Notes: generated by a model from the sequence alone, not told the origin. Shown: positions 8,562 to 18,823, counted from the first letter of the stretch. The stretch: 64,000 nt of DNA from an uncultured Flavobacteriaceae bacterium (GCA_947487895.1 CANKYF010000017.1:54575-118574); one strand, 5' to 3'. Numbers and translations: made by a program.

Positions 8562-11099
8562 TTGAAAAAGCGTTTTTCAAAAATATTAATTCTTATAATT
8601 TTAATTGAGTGTTTTACAGCGTGCGAAGCCACTAAAAGGATCACTGAAGACGAGCAATTATTAATAGGTAATACTGTCTTAGTAAACGAGAAAAAAACGA
8701 ATACAGAAATAATAAATAATTTAATAGTTCAAAGCCCTAATAGAAAAATTTTAGGAGTCCCACTTAGATTACACATATACAATTTAGCGAGACCTAAACG
8801 AGATTCTTTATTTGAAGTCTGGTTAGATAAAAACCCAAAACGTAGAGAACGATTAACCAAAAAACTATCTAAAAAACAAGTTGAGAACTTAAAAGAATCC
8901 TCAATTGGTTTTAACAATTGGTTAAAAAGAACTGGAGAAGCTCCTGTTATTTTAAACGAGTCTAAAACGAAAAAATCTAAGAGAAATCTAGAACTTTACT
9001 ATAAGGCAAATGGCTGGTTTGATAATGAAGTGACTTTTGATGTTGAAAAAAACAAAAATAAACGAGCTAGTGTTATTTATAATGTAACAACTGGGTCACC
9101 AAAAATAATGGATTCTCTATACGCTACCATTTCATCTAGTGCTATTGATTCTATTTTTAAAGCATCGCAAGCGGAAAGTTTTCTCAAAAAAAACGAACAG
9201 TATAGAGACATTCATCTTATAAATGAAAGAGAGAGACTAACAGCTGCTTTTAGAAATTCTGGGATATACCATTTCTCTCAAGAAAATATAAGTTTTGATG
9301 TTATTCATAATAAAGAAAATGAAAACGTAGACATTGATCTAATAATAACTGATAGAGCTGTTACAACTCAAGATTCTACTACAAGAGAACCATTTAAAAT
9401 TTATGATATTAGGGAAGTAAATATCATAACAGATTATACTTTTGAAAAAAGAAACCAACCCTTTCAAGATTCTATAAGGTTTGGCGGATATAACCTCTAT
9501 AGTTATGGTAAAATGCGCTATAAACCAAGAGCGCTAACTGATGCCATTTTTATAACACCTGGTGACATTTTTAGAGATACAGATCGTACCTTAACCTACA
9601 GGCACTTAAACCAACTAAGAACATTTAAGTACCCTAATATTGAATATGATGAAAACTTAGATAATTCACTCTCAAGCACTATAAGACTTGCCCCATTAAA
9701 AAAGTTTAGTTTGAGTTTGGGAACAGATATATCTACAAGTAATATTCAAAAAGTAGGACTATCATTTAATCCTAGTTTGCAAATAAGAAATATTTTTAAA
9801 GGTGCAGAAACACTTCAAATTTCTGGAATAGGTTCTATAGGCGCTTCCATAGAAAAAAACAATCCAAATGATCCATTTTTTGATATTGTAGAGTATGGTG
9901 TAGATTTAAAACTCACTATACCAAGACTTTTGTCTCCTTTTTACACAGAGCGCATTATACCAAAACATATGTCTCCCAATACCAAAATAGGGTTATCATT
10001 AACAAGCCAAACAAATATTGGTTTAGACAAGCAATCTTTAAGTGGTACTTTTAATTATAGCTGGTTTCCAAGTAGTAAAAAAACAAACACGTTAGATTTA
10101 TTTAATGTACAATATGTTAGAAATTTAAATGTTGCAAATTATTTTGATGTGTATCGAAACTCTTTCAGCCTTCTAAATAATATAGCTAAAGAAGTTAACT
10201 ATACAGTAGATGACCTAAATCTACCTAACAATGATAACCCTGTTAATGAAGCTGATGAGTTTATTAATTATGCACTAGACACTCCAACTCCAAGCGAAAT
10301 ATCTAACGAACAAAGACAAACCGTAAACAGTATAAATGAACGAAAAGAACGCTTAACTGAAGATAATCTTATTCTTTCAACCGCCTTTAGTTTTACCAAT
10401 GATGGAAGAACAAATTTATTTGATGAAAACTTTTCCATTTTTAGATTTAGAGTAGAATTTGCTGGAAATCTATTGTCCAATACTTCAAAAATTTTAGGCT
10501 TAAAAAGAGACGAAAGCGACAGATATAAACTATTTAATGTAGCATTTTCGCAATATGCCAAAACAGAACTTGAATATACAAAGCACTGGGATTTGGGTAA
10601 AAAAAATGTATTAGCCCTTAGAAGCTTTTTTGGCATTGCCATTCCATATGGAAATTCTACCAACATACCTTTTTCTAAAAGTTTCTTTGCTGGAGGACCT
10701 AATGATAACAGAGCTTGGGCTGCATACCGTTTAGGACCTGGTAGTTCTCAATCCAGTAACGATTTTAATGAAGCCAACTTAAAACTTGCATTAAGTATAG
10801 AACAACGCTTTAATATTTTTGAAAATTTAAACGGCGCTCTGTTTGTAGACGCAGGGAACATCTGGAATGTACTAGATGATGTAGAAGATGATAGCGCAAC
10901 ATTTACAAGTTTTAAGTCTTTAAAAGATACCGCAATTGGTTCTGGTTTTGGTCTTCGTTATGACTTTAACTTCTTTGTATTTCGTTTCGATATAGGTTTT
11001 AAAACCTATAACCCTACGTTTCCAGAAGGAGATAGATGGCTTAGAGACTTTAACTTTTCTAATGCTGCATACAACATAGGTATTAACTATCCTTTTTAA
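8562..11099 (+). CDS. tamL: Omp85-family lipid-anchored barrel, TamA-like (TamL)
   Basis: An 845-residue outer-membrane protein. The N-terminus is a lipoprotein signal with lipobox FTAC (Cys21), unusual for Omp85 proteins and characteristic of the Bacteroidota TamA-like lipoprotein group called TamL. POTRA-like repeats fill roughly residues 30-330. A C-terminal 16-strand-type barrel follows, with the L6-like motif GGPNDNRAW in place of the usual RGF/RGY. The chain ends in an aromatic residue (NYPF). The predicted role is inserting or moving proteins or lipids across the outer membrane with a TamB partner encoded elsewhere. The start codon is TTG at 8562; no in-frame ATG lies closer to the signal peptide. 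BamA itself is an alternative but normally has a type I signal. Confidence 0.75.
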   Translation: MKKRFSKILILIILIECFTACEATKRITEDEQLLIGNTVLVNEKKTNTEIINNLIVQSPNRKILGVPLRLHIYNLARPKRDSLFEVWLDKNPKRRERLTKKLSKKQVENLKESSIGFNNWLKRTGEAPVILNESKTKKSKRNLELYYKANGWFDNEVTFDVEKNKNKRASVIYNVTTGSPKIMDSLYATISSSAIDSIFKASQAESFLKKNEQYRDIHLINERERLTAAFRNSGIYHFSQENISFDVIHNKENENVDIDLIITDRAVTTQDSTTREPFKIYDIREVNIITDYTFEKRNQPFQDSIRFGGYNLYSYGKMRYKPRALTDAIFITPGDIFRDTDRTLTYRHLNQLRTFKYPNIEYDENLDNSLSSTIRLAPLKKFSLSLGTDISTSNIQKVGLSFNPSLQIRNIFKGAETLQISGIGSIGASIEKNNPNDPFFDIVEYGVDLKLTIPRLLSPFYTERIIPKHMSPNTKIGLSLTSQTNIGLDKQSLSGTFNYSWFPSSKKTNTLDLFNVQYVRNLNVANYFDVYRNSFSLLNNIAKEVNYTVDDLNLPNNDNPVNEADEFINYALDTPTPSEISNEQRQTVNSINERKERLTEDNLILSTAFSFTNDGRTNLFDENFSIFRFRVEFAGNLLSNTSKILGLKRDESDRYKLFNVAFSQYAKTELEYTKHWDLGKKNVLALRSFFGIAIPYGNSTNIPFSKSFFAGGPNDNRAWAAYRLGPGSSQSSNDFNEANLKLALSIEQRFNIFENLNGALFVDAGNIWNVLDDVEDDSATFTSFKSLKDTAIGSGFGLRYDFNFFVFRFDIGFKTYNPTFPEGDRWLRDFNFSNAAYNIGINYPF

Positions 11100-11186
11100 T
11101 TTTTTCAGCTGTTTGTACTATAACGTTTTAGTGTTATTTTATACTTAACTATTAAAAAAATCATAATTAATTCTCTAAAAATTAAT

Positions 11187-11194
11187 TACTTTTG
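11187..11194 (+). promoter_or_regulatory. Promoter -7 box for fba
   Basis: TACTTTTG, TAnnTTTG match, 33 bases before the fba ATG. Confidence 0.55.
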
Positions 11195-11227
11195 GTGGCA
11201 TTATTTACTAATTAAATTTAACACAAA

Positions 11228-12295
11228 ATGGGACACAATATTAAACCAGGAGTTGCTGCAGGATATGAGGTACAAGAAATCTTTAAACTTGCAAAAGAAA
11301 AAGGATTTGCTTTACCAGCTGTAAACGTAATTGGTTCAAATACAATTAATGGTGTATTAGAAACTGCTGCTGCATTAAATGCTCCTGTTATTATTCAATT
11401 CTCAAATGGTGGTGCACAATTTAGCGCTGGAAAAGGATTAAGTAACGAAGGACAAAAAGCTGCTATTCAAGGTGCCGTTGCAGGTGCTAAACACGTTCAC
11501 ACTATGGCAGAAGCTTATGGTGTTCCAGTAATTTTACATACAGACCACTGTGCTAAGAAATTATTACCTTGGATAGATGGTTTATTAGACGCTAGTGAAA
11601 AACATTTTGCTGAAACAGGAAGATCACTTTTTAGTTCGCATATGATTGACCTTTCTGAAGAACCAATTGAAGAAAACATTGAAATCTGTAAACAATATTT
11701 AGAACGCATGAGCAAAATGAACATGACGTTAGAAATAGAATTAGGTATTACAGGTGGTGAAGAAGACGGTGTAGATAACACAGATGTAGATGACTCTAAA
11801 CTTTACACACAACCAGAAGAAGTTGCGTATGCTTATGAAGAATTAAGTAAAGTTAGTGATCAATTCACAATTGCTGCTGCATTTGGTAATGTACATGGTG
11901 TTTACAAGCCAGGAAACGTAAAATTAACACCAAAAATCTTAAAAAACTCTCAAGAGTATATTTCTGAAAAGTATGGTGTTGGTAATAACCATATAGACTT
12001 TGTATTCCACGGTGGTTCTGGATCTACTGTAGAAGAAATTAGAGAAAGTATTAGCTACGGAGCTATTAAAATGAATATTGATACAGACTTACAATATGCA
12101 TTTATGAGTGGTGTACGTGACTACATGGGAGACAAAGTAGATTACTTAAAATCTCAAATTGGAAACCCAGATGGAGACGATTCTCCAAATAAAAAATTCT
12201 ACGATCCACGTGTTTGGTTACGTGCAGGAGAAACCACTTTTGTAGAACGTTTAAAACAAGCTTTCGAAGATTTAAACAACGTAAATACATTATAA
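11228..12295 (+). CDS. fbaA: Fructose-bisphosphate aldolase, class II (FbaA type)
   Basis: Zinc-dependent cytoplasmic enzyme cleaving fructose 1,6-bisphosphate into dihydroxyacetone phosphate and glyceraldehyde 3-phosphate, and the reverse. At 355 residues it has class IIA length. The signature VILHTDHCAKKLLPW carries the catalytic Asp (106) and first zinc His (107). The acidic motif ELGITGGEEDGVDN, and the His of GNVHGVY and of FHGGSGS, supply the remaining metal and phosphate contacts. It has its own promoter box and terminator, so it is probably transcribed alone. Confidence 0.97.
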   Translation: MGHNIKPGVAAGYEVQEIFKLAKEKGFALPAVNVIGSNTINGVLETAAALNAPVIIQFSNGGAQFSAGKGLSNEGQKAAIQGAVAGAKHVHTMAEAYGVPVILHTDHCAKKLLPWIDGLLDASEKHFAETGRSLFSSHMIDLSEEPIEENIEICKQYLERMSKMNMTLEIELGITGGEEDGVDNTDVDDSKLYTQPEEVAYAYEELSKVSDQFTIAAAFGNVHGVYKPGNVKLTPKILKNSQEYISEKYGVGNNHIDFVFHGGSGSTVEEIRESISYGAIKMNIDTDLQYAFMSGVRDYMGDKVDYLKSQIGNPDGDDSPNKKFYDPRVWLRAGETTFVERLKQAFEDLNNVNTL

Positions 12296-12632
12296 TAAAT
12301 ACGTTATATTATAAAACAAAAAAGATTCTGTTTATGCAGAGTCTTTTTTTATGCATTCTAAAATTTTAAAAGTAGTATGCATGCATTGTAATAAAAACAA
12401 TGGTGCTACCACAAAATTAAAAAAAGGTTTAATTTTGTCGTCAGGCTTTATTCGTGATTTAATTTTTTTTAAACTATTAAACTCATGAATATAGATATTT
12501 AGACAGTCCCTTCTCAATTTAATATTGGGAGAGCTTCAATCCTGATAATGAATTGGGATCGAATCCTTAACGCAAAACAATGATATTTCGTTAAATAATA
12601 GTATCATTGCAAACTAATTAATAGTGTAAAGT
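12296..12632. other. Intergenic region between fba and accD
   Basis: Contains the fba terminator (12319-12348) and an AT-rich 10-bp inverted repeat (12412-12437). The 130 bases just before accD show no clear TAnnTTTG box. A minus-strand open frame at 12332-12517 overlaps the terminator and has no family features, so I do not call it. Confidence 0.5.
12319..12348 (+). terminator. Terminator of fba
   Basis: A stem of about 12 bp (one T-G wobble) ending in CTG/CAG with a short loop, followed by a run of Ts. Confidence 0.8.
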
Positions 12633-13490
12633 ATGGCTTGGTTTAAAAGAAAAACAAAAGGAATAACCACTACTACTGAAGAAAAAAAAGACACACCAAA
12701 AGGTCTTTGGTATAAATCTCCAACAGGTAAGATTGTAGATACAGAAGAGTTAGAACAAAACTTTTATGTAAGTCCAGAAGATGGTTATCACGTACGTATA
12801 GGCAGTAAAGAATATTTTCAAATACTTTTTGATGATAATAAGTTTAAAGAATTAGATACTAATTTAGAATCTAAAGACCCTTTAAAATTTCAAGACACAA
12901 AAAAATACCCAGACCGCTTAAAAGCGGCTCAAGAAAAAACCAAATTAAAAGATGCCGTAAGAACAGCCGTTGGTAAATCTAAAGGAAAAGATTTAGTAGT
13001 AGCTTGTATGGATTTTAGTTTTATTGGTGGCTCTATGGGAAGTGTTGTTGGTGAAAAAATAGCACGTGCTGCTGATTATGCATTAAAAAAGAAATTACCG
13101 TTAATGGTTATCTCTAAATCTGGTGGAGCAAGAATGATGGAAGCTGCATTATCTTTAATGCAATTAGCTAAAACATCCGTTAAATTAGCGCAATTGGCAG
13201 ATGCAAAATTACCATATATCTCTTTGTGTACTGATCCAACTACCGGTGGTACTACAGCGTCATTTGCTATGTTAGGAGATATTAATATAAGTGAACCTGG
13301 AGCTTTAATTGGTTTTGCAGGCCCTCGTGTTGTAAAAGATACTACAGGTCAAGACTTACCAGAAGGTTTTCAAACATCAGAGTTCTTATTAGAACACGGC
13401 TTCTTAGACTTTATAACACTAAGAAAAGATTTAAAAAATCAGGTTAATAAGTATATAGATTTAATACAAAATCAACCTTTAAGAGCATAA
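12633..13490 (+). CDS. accD: Acetyl-CoA carboxylase carboxyltransferase beta subunit, without the zinc ribbon cysteines
   Basis: Beta subunit of the carboxyltransferase that moves CO2 from biotin to acetyl-CoA, the first step of fatty-acid synthesis; 285 residues. The crotonase-fold core is well kept ([53 protein letters not shown]). The N-terminal region aligns to the four-cysteine zinc ribbon of other AccD proteins, but the positions of all four cysteines are occupied by S29, G32, S47 and D50 with the CxxC...CxxC spacing preserved. This looks like a lineage feature, as the rest of the protein is intact. A terminator follows at once. Confidence 0.95.
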   Translation: MAWFKRKTKGITTTTEEKKDTPKGLWYKSPTGKIVDTEELEQNFYVSPEDGYHVRIGSKEYFQILFDDNKFKELDTNLESKDPLKFQDTKKYPDRLKAAQEKTKLKDAVRTAVGKSKGKDLVVACMDFSFIGGSMGSVVGEKIARAADYALKKKLPLMVISKSGGARMMEAALSLMQLAKTSVKLAQLADAKLPYISLCTDPTTGGTTASFAMLGDINISEPGALIGFAGPRVVKDTTGQDLPEGFQTSEFLLEHGFLDFITLRKDLKNQVNKYIDLIQNQPLRA

Positions 13491-13493
13491 ATT

Positions 13494-13521
13494 AAAGTGT
13501 CCTGGAAAGGGCACTTTTCTT
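13494..13521 (+). terminator. Terminator of accD
   Basis: A 9-bp stem (13494-13502 with 13509-13517, one T-G wobble), 6-nt loop, then a T-rich tail. Confidence 0.75.
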
Positions 13522-13556
13522 TTAAATTTATTCTCTTTCAAATAAATAAAAAAACG

Positions 13557-13564
13557 TATATTTG
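13557..13564 (+). promoter_or_regulatory. Promoter -7 box for rpsO
   Basis: TATATTTG, exact TAnnTTTG match. The expected transcription start is near 13570, at the foot of the leader hairpin. Confidence 0.6.
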
Positions 13565-13570
13565 CCGCTT

Positions 13571-13585
13571 GAAAGATGGTCTTTC
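13571..13585 (+). promoter_or_regulatory. Hairpin at the 5' end of the rpsO leader
   Basis: GAAAGA-TGG-TCTTTC, a perfect 6-bp stem with a 3-nt loop, placed right after the predicted transcription start and 33 bases before the S15 ATG. It could stabilise the mRNA or take part in S15 autoregulation; neither is shown by the sequence. Confidence 0.4.
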
Positions 13586-13618
13586 ATATACATAAAAATC
13601 ATTTACAATAATATTAGC

Positions 13619-13888
13619 ATGTATTTAACAAAAGAAAAGAAAGAAGAAATCTTCGCTAAACACGGAAAAGGAAAAAACGATTCTGGTACTGCGGAGGCGC
13701 AAATCGCATTATTTACTCATAGAATTAACCACTTAACAGAACACTTAAAAAATAATAGAAAAGATTATAATACTGAGCGTTCGTTAGTAAAATTAGTAGG
13801 TAAGCGTAGATCGCTTTTAGATTACTTAACTAAGAAAGATATTTTAAGATATCGTGCCATAGTTAAAGAATTAGGATTAAGAAAATAA
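13619..13888 (+). CDS. rpsO: 30S ribosomal protein S15
   Basis: Binds 16S rRNA in the central domain of the small subunit. The chosen ATG at 13619 gives 89 residues (MYLTKEKKEEIF), exactly the usual S15 length; the in-frame extension to 13562 would run into the promoter box and is rejected. Conserved segments are GTAEAQIALFTHRINHLTEHL and LVGKRRSLLDYL. It is followed by a terminator and then pnp, the familiar rpsO-pnp neighbourhood, here with separate transcription signals. Confidence 0.98.
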   Translation: MYLTKEKKEEIFAKHGKGKNDSGTAEAQIALFTHRINHLTEHLKNNRKDYNTERSLVKLVGKRRSLLDYLTKKDILRYRAIVKELGLRK

Positions 13889-13894
13889 TCACAT

Positions 13895-13925
13895 AAAAAA
13901 GGCCACGCATCTAGCGTGGTTTTTT
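13895..13925 (+). terminator. Terminator of rpsO
   Basis: CCACGC/GCGTGG stem with a 5-nt loop, flanked by A and T runs. Confidence 0.85.
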
Positions 13926-13937
13926 GTTTATATAAAC

Positions 13938-13963
13938 ATTGTAACTAGTTACAATACTAGTAT
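13938..13963. promoter_or_regulatory. Two adjoining perfect palindromes upstream of pnp
   Basis: An 18-bp perfect palindrome (13938-13955, centre AACTAGTT) abuts a 10-bp one (13954-13963, ATACTAGTAT). Both share a CTAG centre. The position between the rpsO terminator and pnp suggests an operator or overlapping promoter element for pnp; no regulator is identified. Confidence 0.4.
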
Positions 13964-14145
13964 AAAAAGTGAACTATCAATTAAATTGTTAGAACACTCA
14001 AAACATAAAATACTCTATTCAGGAGAGTTTAAATCCCGAAAAAATAAGAAGCTAATTATAGTTTTTCATTGGTCACAGACATTTCTATGTCAGACAACAA
14101 CAACCACAACACAACGACCATTGTTTAATTAGAATTAAAAAATTT

Positions 14146-16398
14146 ATGATTCCACAAACATTTAGAGAGGTCATTGACCTTGGTGACGGTAGAGAAATTT
14201 CTATTGAAACTGGAAAATTAGCAAAACAAGCTCATGGTAGTGTTGTTGTGCAATCTGGAAAATGTATGCTTTTGTGTACTGTTGTTTCCAATTACAAACA
14301 GGCAGATGTTGATTTTTTACCTTTAACGGTAGATTATAGAGAAAAATTTGCTGCAGCGGGTAGATACCCAGGTGGTTTCTTTAAAAGAGAAGCTAGACCA
14401 AGTGATGGAGAAGTATTAACAATGCGTTTAGTAGACCGTGTTTTACGTCCATTATTCCCTAAAGATTACCATTCTGAAACTCAAGTAATGATTCAGTTAA
14501 TGTCTCATGACCCTGAAGTTATGCCAGATGCTATGGCAGGTTTAGCAGCTTCTGCGGCTATTCAATTATCAGATTTTCCATTTGAATGCCCAATTTCTGA
14601 AGTAAGAGTTGGTAGAATTAACGGAGAATTCATTATTAACCCTTCTTTTGCTCAATTAGAAGAATCTGACATCGATATGGTTATTGGTGCATCGGCTGAT
14701 TCTGTAATGATGGTAGAAGGAGAAATGGATGAGATTTCTGAAGAAGAAATGACTGAGGCTATAAAATTTGCTCATGAAGCTATTAAAGTACAATGTGCTG
14801 CTCAAGTAGCATTAGCTGAAGCTTTTGGTAAAAAAGAAGTTCGTGAGTACGAACCAGAAAGAGCTGATGAAGATTTAGCAAAGAAAATTCATGATATGGC
14901 ATATGATAAAGTATATGCTGTTGCTAAGGCGGGTTCTGCTAAACATGAAAGAGGTGCTGCATTTGCAGAAATTAAAGAAGAAATTATTGCTAGTTTTTCT
15001 GAAGAAGAATTAGAAGATATAGGCGGTTTAGTTTCAAAATATTATAGTAAAGCAGAAAAAGCTGCTGTACGAGATTTAACTTTAAATGAAGGTTTGCGTT
15101 TAGACGGACGTAAAACTACTGATATTAGACCTATTTGGTGTGAGGTAGATTATTTACCATCAACGCACGGTTCTTCTATATTTACACGTGGTGAAACTCA
15201 AGCACTAGCTACAGTTACACTTGGTACCTCTAGAGAAGCTAACCAAATTGATATGCCATCTTATGAAGGTGAAGAGCGTTTCTATTTACACTATAACTTC
15301 CCTCCTTTTTCAACAGGTGAAGCACGACCAATTCGTGGTACATCTCGACGTGAGGTAGGACATGGTAACTTAGCACAACGTGCATTAAAAGGGATGGTTC
15401 CTGAAGATTGCCCTTATACTGTTCGTGTAGTTTCTGAGATTTTAGAATCTAATGGTTCGTCTTCAATGGCAACTGTTTGTGCAGGAACTATGGCTATGAT
15501 GGATGCTGGTGTACAATTAAAGAAACCTGTTTCTGGTATTGCAATGGGATTAATTTCTGATGCAGATTCTGGAAAATATGCTGTTCTTTCTGATATTTTA
15601 GGTGATGAAGATCACTTAGGAGATATGGACTTTAAAGTTACTGGTACCGCAGATGGTATTACAGCTTGTCAAATGGATATTAAAGTAAAAGGATTATCAT
15701 ATGAAATTCTTGTAAATGCTTTAAATCAAGCACGTGATGGTCGTTTACATATTTTAGGTAAAATTACCGATACTATTGAAACGCCTAATGCAGATGTTAA
15801 GGAACATGCTCCTACAATGATTACAAGACGTATTCCTAATGAATTTATTGGTGCTTTAATTGGACCTGGCGGAAAAGTAATTCAAGAATTACAAAAAGAA
15901 ACTGAAACTACTATTGTAATAAACGAAGATCCTGTTACTGAAGAAGGTATTGTTGAAGTTTTAGGTGTTGGTAGTAAAGGTATTGATGCTGTTTTGGCAA
16001 AAATAGATTCTTTATTATTCAAACCTGAAGTTGGTAGCGTGTACGAAGTAAAAGTAATAAAGATGCTTGATTTTGGTGCTGTTGTTGAATATGTTGAAGC
16101 TCCAGGAAACGAAGTGTTATTACACGTAAGTGAACTTGCTTGGGAACGTACAGAAAATGTATCTGATGTTGTGAACATGGGCGATGTATTTGATGTGAAA
16201 TACTTTGGACTAGATAAACGTACTCGTAAAGAGAAAGTTTCTAGAAAAGCTATTTTACCAAAACCAGAAGGTTATGTTGAAAGACCACCAAGAGATAACA
16301 ACCGTGGAGGACGTGACAACAGAGGTAGAGATAACCGTGGACGTGATAATCGAGGTAGAGATAACCGCAGAGACGATAGAAAACCTAGAGAAGAATAA
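14146..16398 (+). CDS. pnp: Polyribonucleotide nucleotidyltransferase (PNPase)
   Basis: 3'-5' phosphorolytic exoribonuclease and RNA-tailing enzyme of the degradosome, 750 residues. Layout: first RNase PH domain (about 10-230), all-helical linker, second RNase PH domain (about 320-555; [17 protein letters not shown]), KH domain with GPGG at 573-576, and S1 domain (about 630-700). The C-terminal 35 residues are an Arg/Asp/Gly/Asn tail with four tandem GRDN(R) units, probably disordered and RNA-binding. The leader of about 220 bases between the rpsO terminator and the ATG suggests post-transcriptional control. A 13-bp terminator follows. Confidence 0.97.
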   Translation: MIPQTFREVIDLGDGREISIETGKLAKQAHGSVVVQSGKCMLLCTVVSNYKQADVDFLPLTVDYREKFAAAGRYPGGFFKREARPSDGEVLTMRLVDRVLRPLFPKDYHSETQVMIQLMSHDPEVMPDAMAGLAASAAIQLSDFPFECPISEVRVGRINGEFIINPSFAQLEESDIDMVIGASADSVMMVEGEMDEISEEEMTEAIKFAHEAIKVQCAAQVALAEAFGKKEVREYEPERADEDLAKKIHDMAYDKVYAVAKAGSAKHERGAAFAEIKEEIIASFSEEELEDIGGLVSKYYSKAEKAAVRDLTLNEGLRLDGRKTTDIRPIWCEVDYLPSTHGSSIFTRGETQALATVTLGTSREANQIDMPSYEGEERFYLHYNFPPFSTGEARPIRGTSRREVGHGNLAQRALKGMVPEDCPYTVRVVSEILESNGSSSMATVCAGTMAMMDAGVQLKKPVSGIAMGLISDADSGKYAVLSDILGDEDHLGDMDFKVTGTADGITACQMDIKVKGLSYEILVNALNQARDGRLHILGKITDTIETPNADVKEHAPTMITRRIPNEFIGALIGPGGKVIQELQKETETTIVINEDPVTEEGIVEVLGVGSKGIDAVLAKIDSLLFKPEVGSVYEVKVIKMLDFGAVVEYVEAPGNEVLLHVSELAWERTENVSDVVNMGDVFDVKYFGLDKRTRKEKVSRKAILPKPEGYVERPPRDNNRGGRDNRGRDNRGRDNRGRDNRRDDRKPREE

Positions 16399-16431
16399 GA
16401 AAGAATATTAAGTTCTTTTTTTAAGTATTAT

Positions 16432-16468
16432 AAAAGCTCATCAAAACTTGATGAGCTTTTATTTTTTT
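16432..16468 (+). terminator. Terminator of pnp
   Basis: Perfect 13-bp stem (16432-16444 with 16448-16460), 3-nt loop, then a T-run. Confidence 0.92.
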
Positions 16469-16612
16469 ATTAAAGTCGGACTAACCTAAATACCATACAT
16501 CAACCATTAGTTATTATATTTATTTTTATACACTTAAATTATAAATAAAGTCAAAACGTAATTAAGGTAAGCATAAGGAAAAAAATAATCAATATTGATT
16601 AAAATTAATCAT

Positions 16613-18823
16613 TTAAGCATGAACTTTTTTAGTAGTGTTATTATTTAATTCTTTTTTTATATTTCTTTTTATGGTATCTATAAATTTATCGAAATCATAT
16701 GGCTTAACTATGATATCATTAATTCCTGATTCATAAATTTCTTCTTCCATATTATGCAATTCAGCTGCAGTTAAAGCTATTATTGGTACACTTTTATTAA
16801 ACATTCTTATTTCTCTTGAGGCTTCTATACCATTTTTTACAGGCATGTTTATATCCATCAATATGAGGTCAAAATTATTCATTTTTGCACACTCAACTGC
16901 TTCAACACCATTAAAAGCACTATCACATTTCACATTAGATTTCTTTAATGTTTTAATGGTTACTACTTGATTTATTTTATTATCATCTACAACTAATATA
17001 TGTTTACCTTTTAGCATACACTCATTATTGTTTTCTAATAATCTAGGTTTAGGTAAATTTAAATCTAGATCAAACGTAAGGGAAAAATAAAAATGTGTGC
17101 CTTCATCGGGCTTACTCTCTAAAAATATTTCTTCATTATTTTGTTCTAATATTTTCTTAACTATTGGTAAACCTAAGCCTGTCCCTTCATGAGTATGCTT
17201 CTCCGAATTTACTTGTGAAAATTCCTGAAAAATACTTTCCTGCTTTTCCAAAGGTATTCCAACACCAGTATCTTCTATACTAAAAAGAATACGCGCTTTT
17301 TTTTCTTTAACATATTCTTTTTTTAAATTAACTTCTATATTCCCATTTTTAGTGAATTTACAAGCATTACCTATAAGATTAAATAATACTCTGGATAATT
17401 GTGTTGAATGCCCTAATAATTTGTTAGGAATATCTTTATCAATATGAAGATATATCTCGTTATTGTTTTGAAGCCTTAAGTATTCAAATGACGTTATAAT
17501 TTCTTTTATTAAGCTTCTTAAATCTATTGATTTAGCAGTTCCGGTTATTGCCTTAGCTTCAATTTTATTAATATATAACACATCATTAATAAGAGCAAGA
17601 AGATAATCTGCTGAAAACTTTAAAGACTTCATATCGTCTTTATAATCCTTTAATTTTGGATCTTCTATAAAAATGCTACTTAAACCTATCACACCATAAA
17701 GAGGTGTTCTAAGTTCATGGCTTACTGTAGAAAAAAAAGCGGTTTTAGTTTTTGCAAGCATATCTGCTGCTTCTTTAGCCTTTAAATACAGTTCATTTTT
17801 ATGTTTTAACTTATTTATAAATTTTCTTTTATTAGAAAATAGTGTCCACAATACAGATAACAATAGGACACTCATGAACAACACTAAAAGTAAAAAAATA
17901 ATCCAACGTTTATGTGTCTTTACTTTAAGAGATTGAATTTCATTTCGCAATTCAGTTTCCTTTATATCTTTTTTAAATTGTTTAATTTGAAACGAACTTG
18001 CTGTTTCATTTGTTGAAGCACTATCTACTTTTGTTCTTTCTAAAAACTCATAATCTTCATAATACAATCTTGCGTTATAAGCGTCTTTATACCTTCCCAT
18101 ACTATATAGGTTTTCACTATACATATAATAAGCAGAAACTAATTCCGAAGTATATTTTTCATTTATAGAATCATTTATTATTTTTTCATAATATGAATTT
18201 GCTTCTTCTAATTTTCCTTTATGGCTCAAATAATCACCCTGCAAATTATCAAAGCTTACTTTATATGATTTGCTTATACTATTTTCATAATTTTCTAATT
18301 CTTTTAAGTAATTGCCCAAAGAGTCTAATTTATCAATCCCAGAATAAGTAGTCATAATATTATAGTAGGCAGTAACTAACTTAAAAGTATCTTTAAGTTT
18401 TTTAAAGCCTCTTATACTCTTTTTATGATAAAATAATGATGAATCTACTTGTTTAAAAGTAGAGAAATAGTTAGCCTTATCCATGAAGACTAGAGAGAGC
18501 AATTTATCTTCTTTTAACTTTTTTGCTAAATCTTCAGCTTTTTTTAAACTTCTTTTAGCTAGTATAGTATCTTTTATTACTAGATAATTATAACCTAAAT
18601 ACCTGTAACCTTTTATAAGAAATCTTGAATCGTTTTTTTTTGAAGCCTCTTCAATTAGTTGAATGTTATACTCTAAAGATTTACTATAGTTACCTGATTC
18701 AAATGCATCATATGTAGAATCTAGTAACTTATTTAAAGTAGGGCTGTTCGGTTTATTTTGTATTTGTCCAAGACAAATACAATGTATTACTAATAGTAAA
18801 ACACTAAGTGTTAACTTTTGCAT
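16613..18823 (-). CDS. TPR-sensor hybrid histidine kinase with C-terminal receiver
   Basis: A 736-residue membrane signalling protein. A signal peptide (1-19) is followed by a helical repeat sensor of TPR type (about 30-260) on the periplasmic side, a short coiled coil (about 280-303) and a membrane helix (about 307-329). HisKA follows, with phospho-His H369 in STVSHELRTP. The ATP-binding domain has N487 (NLIGNACKF), DTGVGIP and GTGLGLPI. The receiver domain (about 606-725) has D613/D614 and phospho-acceptor D657 in LMDINMP, and Lys in VKPYD. No DNA-binding domain is present, so output goes through phosphorelay to another protein. It stands alone, convergent with pnp. Confidence 0.88.
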   Translation of the reverse strand: MQKLTLSVLLLVIHCICLGQIQNKPNSPTLNKLLDSTYDAFESGNYSKSLEYNIQLIEEASKKNDSRFLIKGYRYLGYNYLVIKDTILAKRSLKKAEDLAKKLKEDKLLSLVFMDKANYFSTFKQVDSSLFYHKKSIRGFKKLKDTFKLVTAYYNIMTTYSGIDKLDSLGNYLKELENYENSISKSYKVSFDNLQGDYLSHKGKLEEANSYYEKIINDSINEKYTSELVSAYYMYSENLYSMGRYKDAYNARLYYEDYEFLERTKVDSASTNETASSFQIKQFKKDIKETELRNEIQSLKVKTHKRWIIFLLLVLFMSVLLLSVLWTLFSNKRKFINKLKHKNELYLKAKEAADMLAKTKTAFFSTVSHELRTPLYGVIGLSSIFIEDPKLKDYKDDMKSLKFSADYLLALINDVLYINKIEAKAITGTAKSIDLRSLIKEIITSFEYLRLQNNNEIYLHIDKDIPNKLLGHSTQLSRVLFNLIGNACKFTKNGNIEVNLKKEYVKEKKARILFSIEDTGVGIPLEKQESIFQEFSQVNSEKHTHEGTGLGLPIVKKILEQNNEEIFLESKPDEGTHFYFSLTFDLDLNLPKPRLLENNNECMLKGKHILVVDDNKINQVVTIKTLKKSNVKCDSAFNGVEAVECAKMNNFDLILMDINMPVKNGIEASREIRMFNKSVPIIALTAAELHNMEEEIYESGINDIIVKPYDFDKFIDTIKRNIKKELNNNTTKKVHA

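Noticed and set aside
12332..12517. 61-codon minus-strand ORF after fba
   Set aside because: Overlaps the fba terminator, lacks a promoter box and shows no recognisable motif.
16306..16390. Repeat array in the 3' end of pnp as a CRISPR or mobile repeat
   Set aside because: The short repeats encode the in-frame GRDN(R) tail of PNPase.
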